A stretch of 64,000 bases of DNA from CAYMUC01 sp964471865 (GTDB lineage Bacteria > Actinomycetota > Acidimicrobiia > Acidimicrobiales > Ilumatobacteraceae): assembly GCA_964471865.1 (NCBI GenBank), contig CAYYHU010000001.1, forward strand, positions 133,230 through 197,229, read 5' to 3'. Of the stretch, positions 43,090-51,406 are shown one piece after another. Both the position numbers and the translations under genes were made by a program. Numbering within the stretch: position 1 is the stretch's first letter; the number at the start of each line of letters is the position of its first letter. The notes below the pieces were generated by a model that was not told where the DNA came from, did no database searches, and saw only the letters and a list, made by a program, of their open reading frames with translations.

Positions 43090-44501
43090 GATCGTGGTTC
43101 CCTGGCGAGTCGTTCGATGAGCATGATGATGTCGTCCACGGTGGTGCGGGGGTTGACGATGCACCACCGCAGAACGGTGTCGGGTTCGGTGCCATCGGGG
43201 AGTTCGACCCCGGGACGCAGGACGGTCGGTACGACGAAGGCCACTCCGTCGGCGAGGAGATCATCGCACCACTTCTCATAGTCGGTGGCACTCCAACCCC
43301 GTCGTCGGAACGCGAGAACGCTCAGTTCAGGTTCACAGAGCAGCTCGAGATGAGCCGCTGACGCGACGAGACGGCCCGCGACCCTGGCGACCTCCATGGT
43401 CGTACGCACTGCAGTGGCGTAGGCCTGGGTTCCATGAACGGCCAGGCTGAACCACAACGGCAGCCCTCGAGCACGACGACTGAGATGATGGGCGAGATCA
43501 CTGGGGTTCGGGGGATCCCCATGGTCCGCGGCCAGTACCTCCAGATAGCCGGCATTCTGGGTATGAGCCGCCCGGGCGATCCGCGGATCCCGATAGACGA
43601 GCGCGCAGGCGTCAAAAGGTGCGAAGAGCCATTTGTGGGGATCGACGATGAACGAGTCTGCGTTCTCTATCCCTGCGAAAGCCGGGCGTGTCTCAGAGAC
43701 GGTCAAGGCCGCAGCGCCATAGGCCCCGTCCACGTGGAACCACACCCCGAGGTCATGGGCGAGCTCTGACGCCGCCTCGAGATCGTCGACCAGTCCTAGG
43801 TTGGTGGTTCCAGCCGTGGCCACGACCGCAGCGGCCCTATCCCGTTCACCCGGGCTCAGCTGGTCCCGGACCATGTCGACTCCGCTGCGGGTGAGACGGC
43901 CATGGTCACCTCCAGGGATCATGATGACATCGGCATCCATGACCGATGCCGCCTGCACGACCGAGGAATGAGCACCAGGCGCAGTGAGGATTATCGGGCG
44001 CTGTTCGGCATTGGCCTTGGGATCCTGGTGCCGCCATGACCATCGCGCCGCCACGAGAGCCGACAGGTTGCCAGCGGTCCCGCCGCTCACGAAGACCCCG
44101 CCGGCGCTCGCAGGCAGACCCGCGAGCGAGGCGAGCCAGGACAGAGCCTCGTTCTCGGCATGAACGGCACCCGCGCCTTCGAGCCAGGAACCGGCATAGA
44201 TGTTCGAGGCCGACACCACCAGATCGAAGATCGTGGCCGCCTCGGTCGGGGCACCAGGAACGAAGGCCAAGAAGCGGGGGTGGTCGATCGAGATACACGC
44301 GGGTGCCAAAACGTCGCGATACCGGCGAAAGGCCTCGTCGATTCCCAGACCAGTCGTGGTGATCGAGGGACCGAGTTCCTGGATCAGGTCCACTTCGCGA
44401 CGGGGACCATCCAGAGGAGGTGGGTCGAGTCGCAACCGTTCGACCGCGTAGTCGAGCGCGAGCCGACTGAGATGTTCGGTCTGGTCATCGTGGCGGTGCA
44501 C
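43086..44501 (-). CDS. group II PLP-dependent amino acid decarboxylase
   Basis: 471 residues of the aromatic-L-amino-acid/glutamate decarboxylase fold. The PLP lysine is in SFIVDPHKWLFAPFDACAL. PLP-phosphate and ring contacts are in VFVSGGTAGNLSALVAAR, ATAGTTNLGLVDDLE and WFHVDGAYGAAAL. The substrate amino acid cannot be assigned. The start is a GTG with GGAG about 10 nt upstream, and the 51-residue membrane gene ends 22 nt before it. Confidence 0.93.
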   Translation of the reverse strand: MHRHDDQTEHLSRLALDYAVERLRLDPPPLDGPRREVDLIQELGPSITTTGLGIDEAFRRYRDVLAPACISIDHPRFLAFVPGAPTEAATIFDLVVSASNIYAGSWLEGAGAVHAENEALSWLASLAGLPASAGGVFVSGGTAGNLSALVAARWSWRHQDPKANAEQRPIILTAPGAHSSVVQAASVMDADVIMIPGGDHGRLTRSGVDMVRDQLSPGERDRAAAVVATAGTTNLGLVDDLEAASELAHDLGVWFHVDGAYGAAALTVSETRPAFAGIENADSFIVDPHKWLFAPFDACALVYRDPRIARAAHTQNAGYLEVLAADHGDPPNPSDLAHHLSRRARGLPLWFSLAVHGTQAYATAVRTTMEVARVAGRLVASAAHLELLCEPELSVLAFRRRGWSATDYEKWCDDLLADGVAFVVPTVLRPGVELPDGTEPDTVLRWCIVNPRTTVDDIIMLIERLAREPRS

Positions 44502-44523
44502 GAATCGACCGCTCCCGATCTGA

Positions 44524-44679
44524 TCAGGTGTTCAACTCGACGAGTTCACTGCCCTCATGGCGGGCTTCGCCGTCTTTCCAGAGCAGATGCCCGAGTCCGG
44601 CTGCGATCACGGTCGACCCGAGTCCCACCACCACGGGGAACAGCACGAGAATCACGACGAGGACGATCGCTCCGGCCAT
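44524..44679 (-). CDS. 51-residue single-pass membrane peptide
   Basis: An ATG frame of 52 codons that fits exactly between RidA (9 nt upstream) and the decarboxylase (22 nt downstream) on the same strand. The first 30 residues (MAGAIVLVVILVLFPVVVGL onwards) form one long helix, and a charged tail LLWKDGEARHEGSELVELNT follows. GGGTGA about 4 nt upstream is a possible ribosome site. Codon use matches its neighbours. I recognise no family. Conserved placement in relatives would confirm it. Confidence 0.65.
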   Translation of the reverse strand: MAGAIVLVVILVLFPVVVGLGSTVIAAGLGHLLWKDGEARHEGSELVELNT

Positions 44680-44688
44680 GGCGTCACC

Positions 44689-45039
44689 CTACTGCGTCGG
44701 GGCGTGGGCCCACATCTCGATCTCGACTCTGAATCCCCCGGGCAGTTCGGCCACCCCGACAGTGGAACGAGCCGGGCGGTGTCCGCCCATGGCGTCGACG
44801 TACGCCTCGTTGAATTCGGCGAAGGTTCCCATATCGGTGAGGAAGCACATCGTCTTGAACACATCGGTCAGGTTCGCGCCGTGTTGGGCGAGCAAAGCCG
44901 ACGCATTGGCAATCGCCTGGCGGGTCTGGGCCGCAACGCCCTCGACCAGAACACCATCAGCGAGACCCCCCTGACCGGAGACGACGATGAGATCACCAGC
45001 GCGAACGGCAGGCGTATAAGGACCCAGAGGTGCAGTCAT
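44689..45039 (-). CDS. RidA family protein (enamine/imine deaminase)
   Basis: 116 residues of the YjgF/RidA trimeric fold. The signature with the catalytic arginine is RPARSTVGVAELPGGFRVEI, and LGPYTPAVRAGDLIVVSGQ opens the fold. Canonical RidA hydrolyses reactive enamines made by PLP enzymes, and a PLP decarboxylase lies 187 nt downstream. The ATG at 45039 gives the family start TAPLGPYTPA. Confidence 0.93.
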   Translation of the reverse strand: MTAPLGPYTPAVRAGDLIVVSGQGGLADGVLVEGVAAQTRQAIANASALLAQHGANLTDVFKTMCFLTDMGTFAEFNEAYVDAMGGHRPARSTVGVAELPGGFRVEIEMWAHAPTQ

Positions 45040-45096
45040 GGCGCGCACCCTAGTTCCCACGGCGACCTCGATCCGAGGGATCGCCGCGGCCCCGCG

Positions 45097-46671
45097 TCAC
45101 CCACCGAGAGGCCACCTCGGGCCATATCCCTCGGACCGCCATGCTGCAGCGGCCACTGCAGCGAGGACCGCCGGGCCGACCGCCACCGGCGGCGACTCGC
45201 TCGGGGTGATGTCGACATGGATCGGCGGAGTGTCACTCGCCCGCAGAATGCCAAAGGATCGGATCGTGAGGTCGTGCACCTGTCCGCTGTCGTCGACGGC
45301 CAGACCTTCGCTGCGCACCCATCCCAGGGCCTGATGGGCGGCGCCGATCACGTAGCTGCGCAGCACCACATCGTCGAGTGGGTCCCCGGCCTCGACGCTC
45401 ACATGGACGCCATCGGGCGCGACGACGGCCCGAGCGCGCGCCGCGTTGGGACTCTCCACGGTGTCGGGACCCTCGCGTAGCGACGACATCACCGCTGCGA
45501 GTTCGACCCAGACCGCACCGCGAACCTCGAACGAGGTCTCAGGTCCAGCGACGTCGAACTCGAGGACCTCAAGTCCCGGAGCCCACTGGGCCACGGCCTG
45601 TGCGACTCCGGCGGTCCGCGCCACATGCATCACGCCCGTACCATCTCGGTTCATTCCCACCGCCAGGGGCGGACGTTTCACGCCGTGGATCACAGCGTCC
45701 TCGCGCGAGTACCGCACCCGGACCACCCGACCATGGAGATCAGCCAGTCGACGAGCTACCTGAGCGAGCTCACCGCCGGTCTTGGAGCCAAAGGCACCCC
45801 CGTTGGCGAGCATGCTGGTCGGTTCACCCCCTGGCGCGCACCACGTGGCGTCCAGTTCGAGATACGCAGGCTCCACCCAGTTCGTCGCCAACACCCGATC
45901 CCAGTTGCCTTCGGGGATGGTGAACGGCCAGGAAAGAGCGGCTGATGTTCGCCGTCCGGGAACGATCCCGGCTCGCGACCGCGCCTCGGCGAGGTTCTCA
46001 CCCACGATCCACTCTCCCGACGGAGACAGCACGGCGACGAGGGCGTCATCGGGGGCGAGATCCTCGGCGAAACCTGCTCGACCGGCCGCGATATCGGGGC
46101 CGACTCGTTGGGGAACCCCACCTTCGATCTCGGCACGTCGTGAAGCTGCCTCGAGGTCACGATCCGGCATCGTCGTGATGTTCGCCGCCACCCGTTCAGC
46201 GGCCTCGACGATGGTCTGCCATCCGGTACACCGACACAGGTGGGCCAGCAACGACTGGTCGACGGCGCCACGCTCGAGTGCGGTCGGACCTCGCTGGGCG
46301 ACAGACGCCGCCAAGCGCATGATGATCCCCGGCGTACAGAACCCACATTGGGTGCCCCCCGTCGCCGACAACGCCTCGCACCATTGCGTCCGCACATCGG
46401 GTTCGAGACCATCCAAGGTGGTGACGCGGCGCGCTGCGATTCGACTCACCGGGGTCACACATGACACCCGCGGTTGTCCGTCCACGAGCACGGTGCAGCA
46501 ACCGCACTGTCCCTGAGGGCTACAACCATCCTTCACCGAGGTCACGCCGAGTTCTTCACGCAGCGCATCGAGAAGTGAGCCTTGCGCCGGCACCTGAACC
46601 AGTCGGCCGTCGAGTTCGAAGTCGATCTGCTCCACTCCTGCGAGTCTGGCATCCCGACCCCCACGAGCCAC
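45097..46671 (-). CDS. compact fusion of 2Fe-2S domain and molybdo-hydroxylase-like domain
   Basis: About 524 residues. The N-terminal 150 are a complete xanthine-dehydrogenase-type iron-sulfur subunit, with plant-type cysteines in KDGCSPQGQCGCCTVLVDG and the helical-domain cysteines in CGFCTPG and LCRCTGWQT. The rest is an abridged molybdopterin-subunit-like region with LANGGAFGSKTGGELAQVAR and a C-terminal VDITPSESPPVAVGPAVLAA. Full Mo subunits are about 750 residues, and here roughly half is absent. Starts are uncertain: in-frame GTGs at 46707, 46671 and 46635. The farthest overlaps the divergent neighbour. Confidence 0.8.
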   Translation of the reverse strand: MARGGRDARLAGVEQIDFELDGRLVQVPAQGSLLDALREELGVTSVKDGCSPQGQCGCCTVLVDGQPRVSCVTPVSRIAARRVTTLDGLEPDVRTQWCEALSATGGTQCGFCTPGIIMRLAASVAQRGPTALERGAVDQSLLAHLCRCTGWQTIVEAAERVAANITTMPDRDLEAASRRAEIEGGVPQRVGPDIAAGRAGFAEDLAPDDALVAVLSPSGEWIVGENLAEARSRAGIVPGRRTSAALSWPFTIPEGNWDRVLATNWVEPAYLELDATWCAPGGEPTSMLANGGAFGSKTGGELAQVARRLADLHGRVVRVRYSREDAVIHGVKRPPLAVGMNRDGTGVMHVARTAGVAQAVAQWAPGLEVLEFDVAGPETSFEVRGAVWVELAAVMSSLREGPDTVESPNAARARAVVAPDGVHVSVEAGDPLDDVVLRSYVIGAAHQALGWVRSEGLAVDDSGQVHDLTIRSFGILRASDTPPIHVDITPSESPPVAVGPAVLAAVAAAAWRSEGYGPRWPLGG

Positions 46672-46700
46672 GGCTGCGTCATCCCGGTACCGTGACGGCT

Positions 46701-47585
46701 GTGTCACGACTGGATCGACGCGGTTTCCTGACCCGTTCAGCGCTGGTGGCCGGTGCGGGTGTGGGCCTGGGTTCTCTCGGATCCTTTCTCACAGCCTGTG
46801 GCAGCTCGGGAGGCGGTGACGATGCCAGCTCTCCCGGTTGGGCCCTCGTCCAGCGATGGCCGACCACCAGCCTGGTGCCAGGACCGGTTCGGCTGCCGGT
46901 GTCGCTCGCCGATGACTCCTCGATCCTGGCGACCGGACCCTTGGAGTTGACGGGTCGGATTCGGCGCAGCGAGGACGGTGCCGTCGTCGCGGACGGACTT
47001 ATCGCCACCCGCCACGGTGACGACCTCGGACTGGCCTACTGGCCGTTTCTGGCCCAGATCGAGGAGCCGGGGATCTACCTCCTCGATGTGGAGGGCGGCC
47101 GGCCCGACGGGGCGGCACTTCAGATCCTCGATGCCGCACAAGTGGCCGTGCCCGGACCGGGAGCCGAGCTCCCGCCCTTCGACACCCCCACGTTCGAGAA
47201 CTCCCGGGGTGTCGACCCGATCTGCACACGGCTCCCCGAACCCTGCCCCCTCCACGAGGTCACCCTCACCGAGGCGCTCGCGACGGGCCGCCCAGTGGCC
47301 TATCTCGTGGGGACCCCTGCCTACTGCCAGACCGGAACCTGCGCGCCCGCTCTCGATGCTCTGCTCGCGGTCCGCGAGGAGATCGGCGACGCCGTCACCA
47401 TGATCCATGCCGAGGTCTACACCGACTCCACCGCCACCGAGGTGGCCCCGGCGGTACGGGCCTGCGGGCTGGATTTCGAACCCTCACTGTTTCTCGTCGG
47501 AGCGGACGGGCGAGTTCGTGAACGTCTCGATGCTGTCTTCGACACCACCGAGATCCGCGCCGGTCTCCAACGTCTCGTGAGTTGA
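46701..47585 (+). CDS. Tat-exported lipoprotein with thioredoxin-like domain
   Basis: 294 residues from the GTG at 46701, which has TACCGT 7 nt upstream as for a leaderless mRNA. A GTG at 46692 is the alternative. The signal has twin arginines (RRGFLTR, residues 6-12), a hydrophobic stretch and a lipobox ending LTAC at Cys33. The C-terminal 110 residues look thioredoxin-like, with CQTGTC (Cys209, Cys214) at the active-site position but with four residues between the cysteines instead of two. No substrate is evident. Confidence 0.82.
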   Translation: MSRLDRRGFLTRSALVAGAGVGLGSLGSFLTACGSSGGGDDASSPGWALVQRWPTTSLVPGPVRLPVSLADDSSILATGPLELTGRIRRSEDGAVVADGLIATRHGDDLGLAYWPFLAQIEEPGIYLLDVEGGRPDGAALQILDAAQVAVPGPGAELPPFDTPTFENSRGVDPICTRLPEPCPLHEVTLTEALATGRPVAYLVGTPAYCQTGTCAPALDALLAVREEIGDAVTMIHAEVYTDSTATEVAPAVRACGLDFEPSLFLVGADGRVRERLDAVFDTTEIRAGLQRLVS

Positions 47586-47675
47586 GTCCACCGTCGCATC
47601 CGGACCTCGACCCGTCCACAGCGCGGTTCGATCCCACGGGTCTGATGCCGAGCGACACCGGGGCGCCGACGCGAT

Positions 47676-47710
47676 GATGCCCCCGCCCACGACGTCGTGG
47701 TGGGGGCATC
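47676..47710. terminator. bidirectional terminator between convergent genes
   Basis: GATGCCCCCGCCCACGAC (47676-47693) pairs with GTCGTGGTGGGGGCATC (47694-47710) with one bulge and almost no loop. A second small hairpin with CTGAGG and CCTCAG arms follows at about 47721-47738. They separate the lipoprotein gene (rightward) from the Fe-S carrier gene (leftward). Confidence 0.6.
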
Positions 47711-47762
47711 GACACTCGGCCTGAGGACCAGGCCTCAGCCACACGACGGTCCGTTGATCAGA

Positions 47763-48095
47763 TCAACTGAAGGACTGACCGCACCCGCAGGTACGAGAGG
47801 CATTGGGATTCGTGATCGCGAAGCCCGACTCCTCGAGGGAGTTCTTGTAGTCGAGCGTGGCGCCCACGAGCAACTGCGACGATGCCGGATCCACCACGAC
47901 CCGGACCGCCGAATCATCGGCTCCGAAACGGGCCTCTTCGTCCTCGGTGGTGATATCGCCGTCGAAGAACATCTCGTAGCTGAACCCCGAGCAGCCGCCG
48001 GGGCGGACCGCCACGCGCAGCGCCAGGTCCTGGGCACCTTCAGCGGCCAAAAGTTCGGCGACTTTGCTGGCTGCGGCATCGGTCAAGGTGATCAT
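47763..48095 (-). CDS. iron-sulfur cluster insertion protein, ErpA/IscA type
   Basis: 110-residue A-type Fe-S carrier. The three cluster cysteines are in RPGGCSGFSYEMFF and RTCGCGQSF. The perfect AGGAGG 5 nt before the ATG at 48095 decides the start over longer frames. It would accept clusters and deliver them to apoproteins, and the window is rich in such clients (NuoB/E/F/G/I, Rieske, the ferredoxin). It lies 46 nt after the SufR-like regulator on the same strand. Confidence 0.96.
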   Translation of the reverse strand: MITLTDAAASKVAELLAAEGAQDLALRVAVRPGGCSGFSYEMFFDGDITTEDEEARFGADDSAVRVVVDPASSQLLVGATLDYKNSLEESGFAITNPNASRTCGCGQSFS

Positions 48096-48141
48096 GGTGT
48101 CCTCCTCGAAGGGTGACTCAACGAGTGTTGATAGGGGAAAG

Positions 48142-48810
48142 TTATCGTGATGTGACCGCCACCCGACAGGGCGAACGATCGACAAGGGTGCAAAAGCGGC
48201 TGGTCCGCGCATCGCCCATGGCGTCCACGAAGCCTTCGACGAGACCGCGATGCAGACCACAGACGAGTTCGGGGTGACGTTCGGCGACTTCTCGGAATGG
48301 ACAGTGGCAGAATTCGATCACCGCTTCGTCCGCATCGGCGCCTTGAGCGACCTCGGGGTCGAATCCCAAGCGGTCGAGTTCGGTGACGAGAGCCTCGAGT
48401 GAGGAGGGTGCCTCCCGGTACGCACCGGCGTCGGCACGCCCCTGAGCTGCTCCCACGGCCACGGCATCTTCAGCTCCGAGTCCCGCACGTTCGGCCAGGC
48501 GCAACACGAGTCGGGCCAGCATCGGCAGTGGAGCGGGCTCGAGACCGAGCGAGGGTGCATCCGGTGCGGGTCCGTAGCGGTGTTGGGGACGCCCGACCCC
48601 GCCACGGTTGTCCACGGTGACGGTGAGCAGGCCGACCTCGCGCATGCGCTCGAGATGGGGGCGCACCGTGTTGGGATGCAAGCCCAAGGCGTCCGCGACC
48701 TCCGAGGTCGCGAGCGGCCGGGGCGATGCGGCCAGTTCGCTGTAGATGGCGTAGCGCGTGGTGTCACCGAGCGCTTTGAGCACGTCGAGTTGCGGCAGAT
48801 GCGCGACCAC
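48142..48810 (-). CDS. SufR-like HTH regulator with cysteine-rich C-terminal domain
   Basis: 222 residues. A winged helix (about 8-70) includes ATSEVADALGLHPNTVRPHL. The C-terminal domain has Cys168, Cys170, Cys184, Cys207 and Cys215 in FCHCPFREVAERHP, LVCGLHRGL and FCTLVDRSPC, the layout of Fe-S sensing SufR-type repressors. It probably controls the downstream ErpA-type gene and the divergent mrp gene, 40 nt away (inference). Start is a GTG. Confidence 0.88.
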   Translation of the reverse strand: MVAHLPQLDVLKALGDTTRYAIYSELAASPRPLATSEVADALGLHPNTVRPHLERMREVGLLTVTVDNRGGVGRPQHRYGPAPDAPSLGLEPAPLPMLARLVLRLAERAGLGAEDAVAVGAAQGRADAGAYREAPSSLEALVTELDRLGFDPEVAQGADADEAVIEFCHCPFREVAERHPELVCGLHRGLVEGFVDAMGDARTSRFCTLVDRSPCRVAVTSR

Positions 48811-48850
48811 GATCAGAGATTACACGGTTCTCACCGGTAAAATGCGAGTC

Positions 48851-50059
48851 ATGCCAGCTCTGAGCGCTCCTCCGACTCCGGACGAGGTGATGGACCTCTT
48901 GCGCAGCGTCATCGACCCCGAACTCGGTGCCGACATCGTCGAGTTGGGTATGGCCACGGGCGCCCGGGTCGACCCCGATGGCGTCGTACACGTCGGGATC
49001 AAGTTGACCATCGGTGGATGCCCGCTGCGAGCCCAGATCAAGAAAGACGTCGAGACCCGTGTGGCGACCCACAGCGGGGTCACCGACGTCAAGATCGACT
49101 GGGGCGAGATGAATTCCGAGGAACGCAGCGAGGTCATGAGCCGCGCCCGGCGCCACGCTCAGGAGAACGCCGCTGCGACCCGAGTGCCCACGACGACGAG
49201 GGTCCTGGCGATCGCGTCGGGCAAGGGCGGCGTCGGGAAGAGCTCAGTGACGGTGAATCTCGCAGCCGCGCTCGCCGATCAGGGCCTCACGGTGGGTGTT
49301 CTCGATGCCGACATCTGGGGTTTTTCGGTACCGCGAATGCTCGGAGTCGGCGAACGTCTCGAAGCGGAACGGGTGGAGGGAAGCGATCGGCCGCTCATTG
49401 CGCCGACCCGTATTCCCGTTGGTCGGGGGCGTCTCGAGGTCGTCTCCACGGGCCTTCTCGTCGAGGATGAGGGAACCGCGCTGATGTGGCGGGGCCTCAT
49501 GTTGACCAAGGCGGTGGAACAGTTCCTCCATGATGTGGCCTGGGGCGAGTTGGATTATCTGTTGATCGACATGCCCCCGGGCACCGGAGACGTTCAGATG
49601 GGACTCGCTCGCATGCTGCCTCGCACCGATCTCATCATCGTCACCACTCCGGCCACTGCGGCTCAAAAGGTCGCGATCCGGGCAGCCGACATGGCTCGTC
49701 GCAGCTTCCTGCGCGTGGCAGGGGTGATCGAGAACATGAGTGCCTTCGTCTGCGAGCACGGAACCAGCTACCCGTTGTTCGGCAAGGGTGGGGGCCAGGC
49801 TCTGGCCGATGAGATCGGAGCCGAGTTGCTCGGTCAGATCCCGTTGGAGCCCGCAGTGGCTCTCGGTGGCGACGAGGGGCGTCCCGTATCGGTCCATGGT
49901 GACGGCCCCGCTGCGGAGGCTCTGCGAGCGATCGCTCGGCGCATCGTGGATGACACGGCGCCTCCGGCGTCGATGGCGGGATGTTCAGCTCGAATGCTTG
50001 CGGCGGTGGCGGCTGCTCTCGATGACCGCGACTCGTCGGCTCAGGCGAGTTCGTCGTAA
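48851..50059 (+). CDS. Mrp/NBP35-type iron-sulfur carrier ATPase
   Basis: 402 residues. An N-terminal MIP18-like (DUF59) domain opens LLRSVIDPELGADIVELGM. The P-loop is ASGKGGVGKSSVTVNLAAAL and the switch region is DYLLIDMPPGTGDVQMG. The C-terminal CxxC of Mrp/NBP35 proteins reads FVCEHGTSY, so the second Cys is missing. ATG at 48842 is an alternative start; TAAAAT ends 7 nt before 48851, which would suit a leaderless start there. The 3' end overlaps the convergent Nudix gene by 19 nt. Confidence 0.94.
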   Translation: MPALSAPPTPDEVMDLLRSVIDPELGADIVELGMATGARVDPDGVVHVGIKLTIGGCPLRAQIKKDVETRVATHSGVTDVKIDWGEMNSEERSEVMSRARRHAQENAAATRVPTTTRVLAIASGKGGVGKSSVTVNLAAALADQGLTVGVLDADIWGFSVPRMLGVGERLEAERVEGSDRPLIAPTRIPVGRGRLEVVSTGLLVEDEGTALMWRGLMLTKAVEQFLHDVAWGELDYLLIDMPPGTGDVQMGLARMLPRTDLIIVTTPATAAQKVAIRAADMARRSFLRVAGVIENMSAFVCEHGTSYPLFGKGGGQALADEIGAELLGQIPLEPAVALGGDEGRPVSVHGDGPAAEALRAIARRIVDDTAPPASMAGCSARMLAAVAAALDDRDSSAQASSS

Positions 50060-50895
50060 TCCCCGTCGTCGGGCAGAGCGACTCCGGTGACCCGACCCTC
50101 ATCGTCCACGCGGAGTCGCGGCAGAATCGCCGGAGGTGGTCCGGCCTCATGGGCCGCAGCCATCACCGCTGTGGCATCGCGATGATCGGCGAGGAACTCG
50201 AGATTCGCTGTCGTTGGCGGGATCATCGCCAGTTCACCGGCCCGGAACCGGTCCAACGCCACCGACGGTGAGACCCAGAGGCTTTCGATGGTCTCGCCAT
50301 CGTCGTGGAGCGGCTCTTGGGCTTCGGGCGATCGAGCCACGAAGAAGCGGGTGTCGAAGCGGCGCACCTCACCCACCGGAGTGATCCAGTGGCTCACATA
50401 GGCAAGATCGCCGGCACAGAGCCTCAACGCCTCACGTCGACACAACTCGATGAGTCCCAGGCTGCCGTCGTGGACCTCATGGCGGTAGCGCTCGAAGCGG
50501 CTCTCGACATCGGGCGTGTCGAAACGCACGATGCTCCCGGGTTCCGTCGATCCCGACATCGTCGCGTCGTGACGAGCGAGTAGGACTCCGGCTTCTTCGA
50601 AACATTCCCGGATCGCCGCCGTCCAGTAGGCCAGGCCTCCGGACGCAAGGCCCAAGCGAGCACTGGCGGTCGCGTCATCGAGACCATCGCTCACGGCTTC
50701 GATCTCGGCGGTGCCGTCCTCGTCGTCCACTTTGCCGCCGGGAAAGACGTACATACCTCCGGCGAACACCGCGGCGAGGGTACGTCGCAACATGAACACT
50801 TCGAGGCCCGAGCCGCTGGCGGCATCACGCACCAACATCACGGTGGCAGCGGGTCGCAACGGAACGGCCGCCGGATCGAAGGTCCGATCGCTCAC
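50041..50895 (-). CDS. Nudix hydrolase family protein
   Basis: 284 residues. The Nudix box is split by about 30 residues: the glycines are in MYVFPGGKVDDED (about 49-60) and the catalytic helix is IRECFEEAGVLL (95-106). This resembles the NUDT19-like branch, whose members act on CoA derivatives or nucleoside diphosphates. The GTG at 50895 overlaps the FxsA stop by 4 nt. Substrate not determined by sequence. Confidence 0.93.
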   Translation of the reverse strand: MSDRTFDPAAVPLRPAATVMLVRDAASGSGLEVFMLRRTLAAVFAGGMYVFPGGKVDDEDGTAEIEAVSDGLDDATASARLGLASGGLAYWTAAIRECFEEAGVLLARHDATMSGSTEPGSIVRFDTPDVESRFERYRHEVHDGSLGLIELCRREALRLCAGDLAYVSHWITPVGEVRRFDTRFFVARSPEAQEPLHDDGETIESLWVSPSVALDRFRAGELAMIPPTTANLEFLADHRDATAVMAAAHEAGPPPAILPRLRVDDEGRVTGVALPDDGDYDELA

Positions 50896-51362
50896 GAGTC
50901 GAGCTCGCCCCGGCGACGTGGGTCCTCGGGGGGTTCTGGCCACCCGTCGACATCGAAAGCGCCACCGCGACCCGGCTTACGACTCGAGCCTCCGATGAAG
51001 AACGTGCTGGTGGAGCGCCGGGCTCGACGCACCATCGAGGAAGCGACGACACCTCGAATCGGTGGCAGGAGCAGAAGCAGTCCAGCCGCGTCGGTGAGCA
51101 GTCCGGGGACGAACAACAACACTCCCGACACGAGCAACATCAGACCCTCGGCGAGCTCCTGGTCCGGAGTTCGCCCCGCACGAACCTGAGACTGAAAGCG
51201 CTTGAGGGTGCGTACCCCTTGACGTCGCACCAGCGAGAAGCCGATCACCGATACCGCGATCACACCGAACAGGGCGGTGAAGAACCCCACGGCCTGGGCC
51301 GCCTGCACGAACACGTACAGCTCGGCCACCGCGACCACGATGAGTCCGATGAGCACCACCAT
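50892..51362 (-). CDS. FxsA family membrane protein
   Basis: About 156 residues, with hydrophobic helices at about 2-25, 30-45 and 75-95. The motif AELYVFVQAAQAVGFFTAL and LLLVSGVLLFVPGLLTDAAG are typical of FxsA. E. coli FxsA relieves phage T7 F-exclusion when overproduced, and its normal role is unclear. The ATG at 51362 gives the usual FxsA N-terminus; a GTG at 51386 is possible. The tail is Arg- and Gly-rich. Confidence 0.9.
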   Translation of the reverse strand: MVVLIGLIVVAVAELYVFVQAAQAVGFFTALFGVIAVSVIGFSLVRRQGVRTLKRFQSQVRAGRTPDQELAEGLMLLVSGVLLFVPGLLTDAAGLLLLLPPIRGVVASSMVRRARRSTSTFFIGGSSRKPGRGGAFDVDGWPEPPEDPRRRGELDS

Positions 51363-51393
51363 GACCGCCACGCTAGCGACCGTCACCCTCGGG

Positions 51394-51399
51394 TAGCGT
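51394..51399 (+). promoter_or_regulatory. putative -10 box of selA (leaderless type)
   Basis: TAGCGT lies 7 nt before the selA ATG, and no Shine-Dalgarno is present. The same hexamer serves as the candidate -10 of rex. Confidence 0.35.
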
Positions 51400-51406
51400 C
51401 CGCGTC

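Noticed and set aside
44557..45480. 307-codon plus-strand frame across RidA and the molybdo-fusion
   Set aside because: Antisense to proteins with clear family motifs; the product is His/Asp/Arg-rich without a fold signature.
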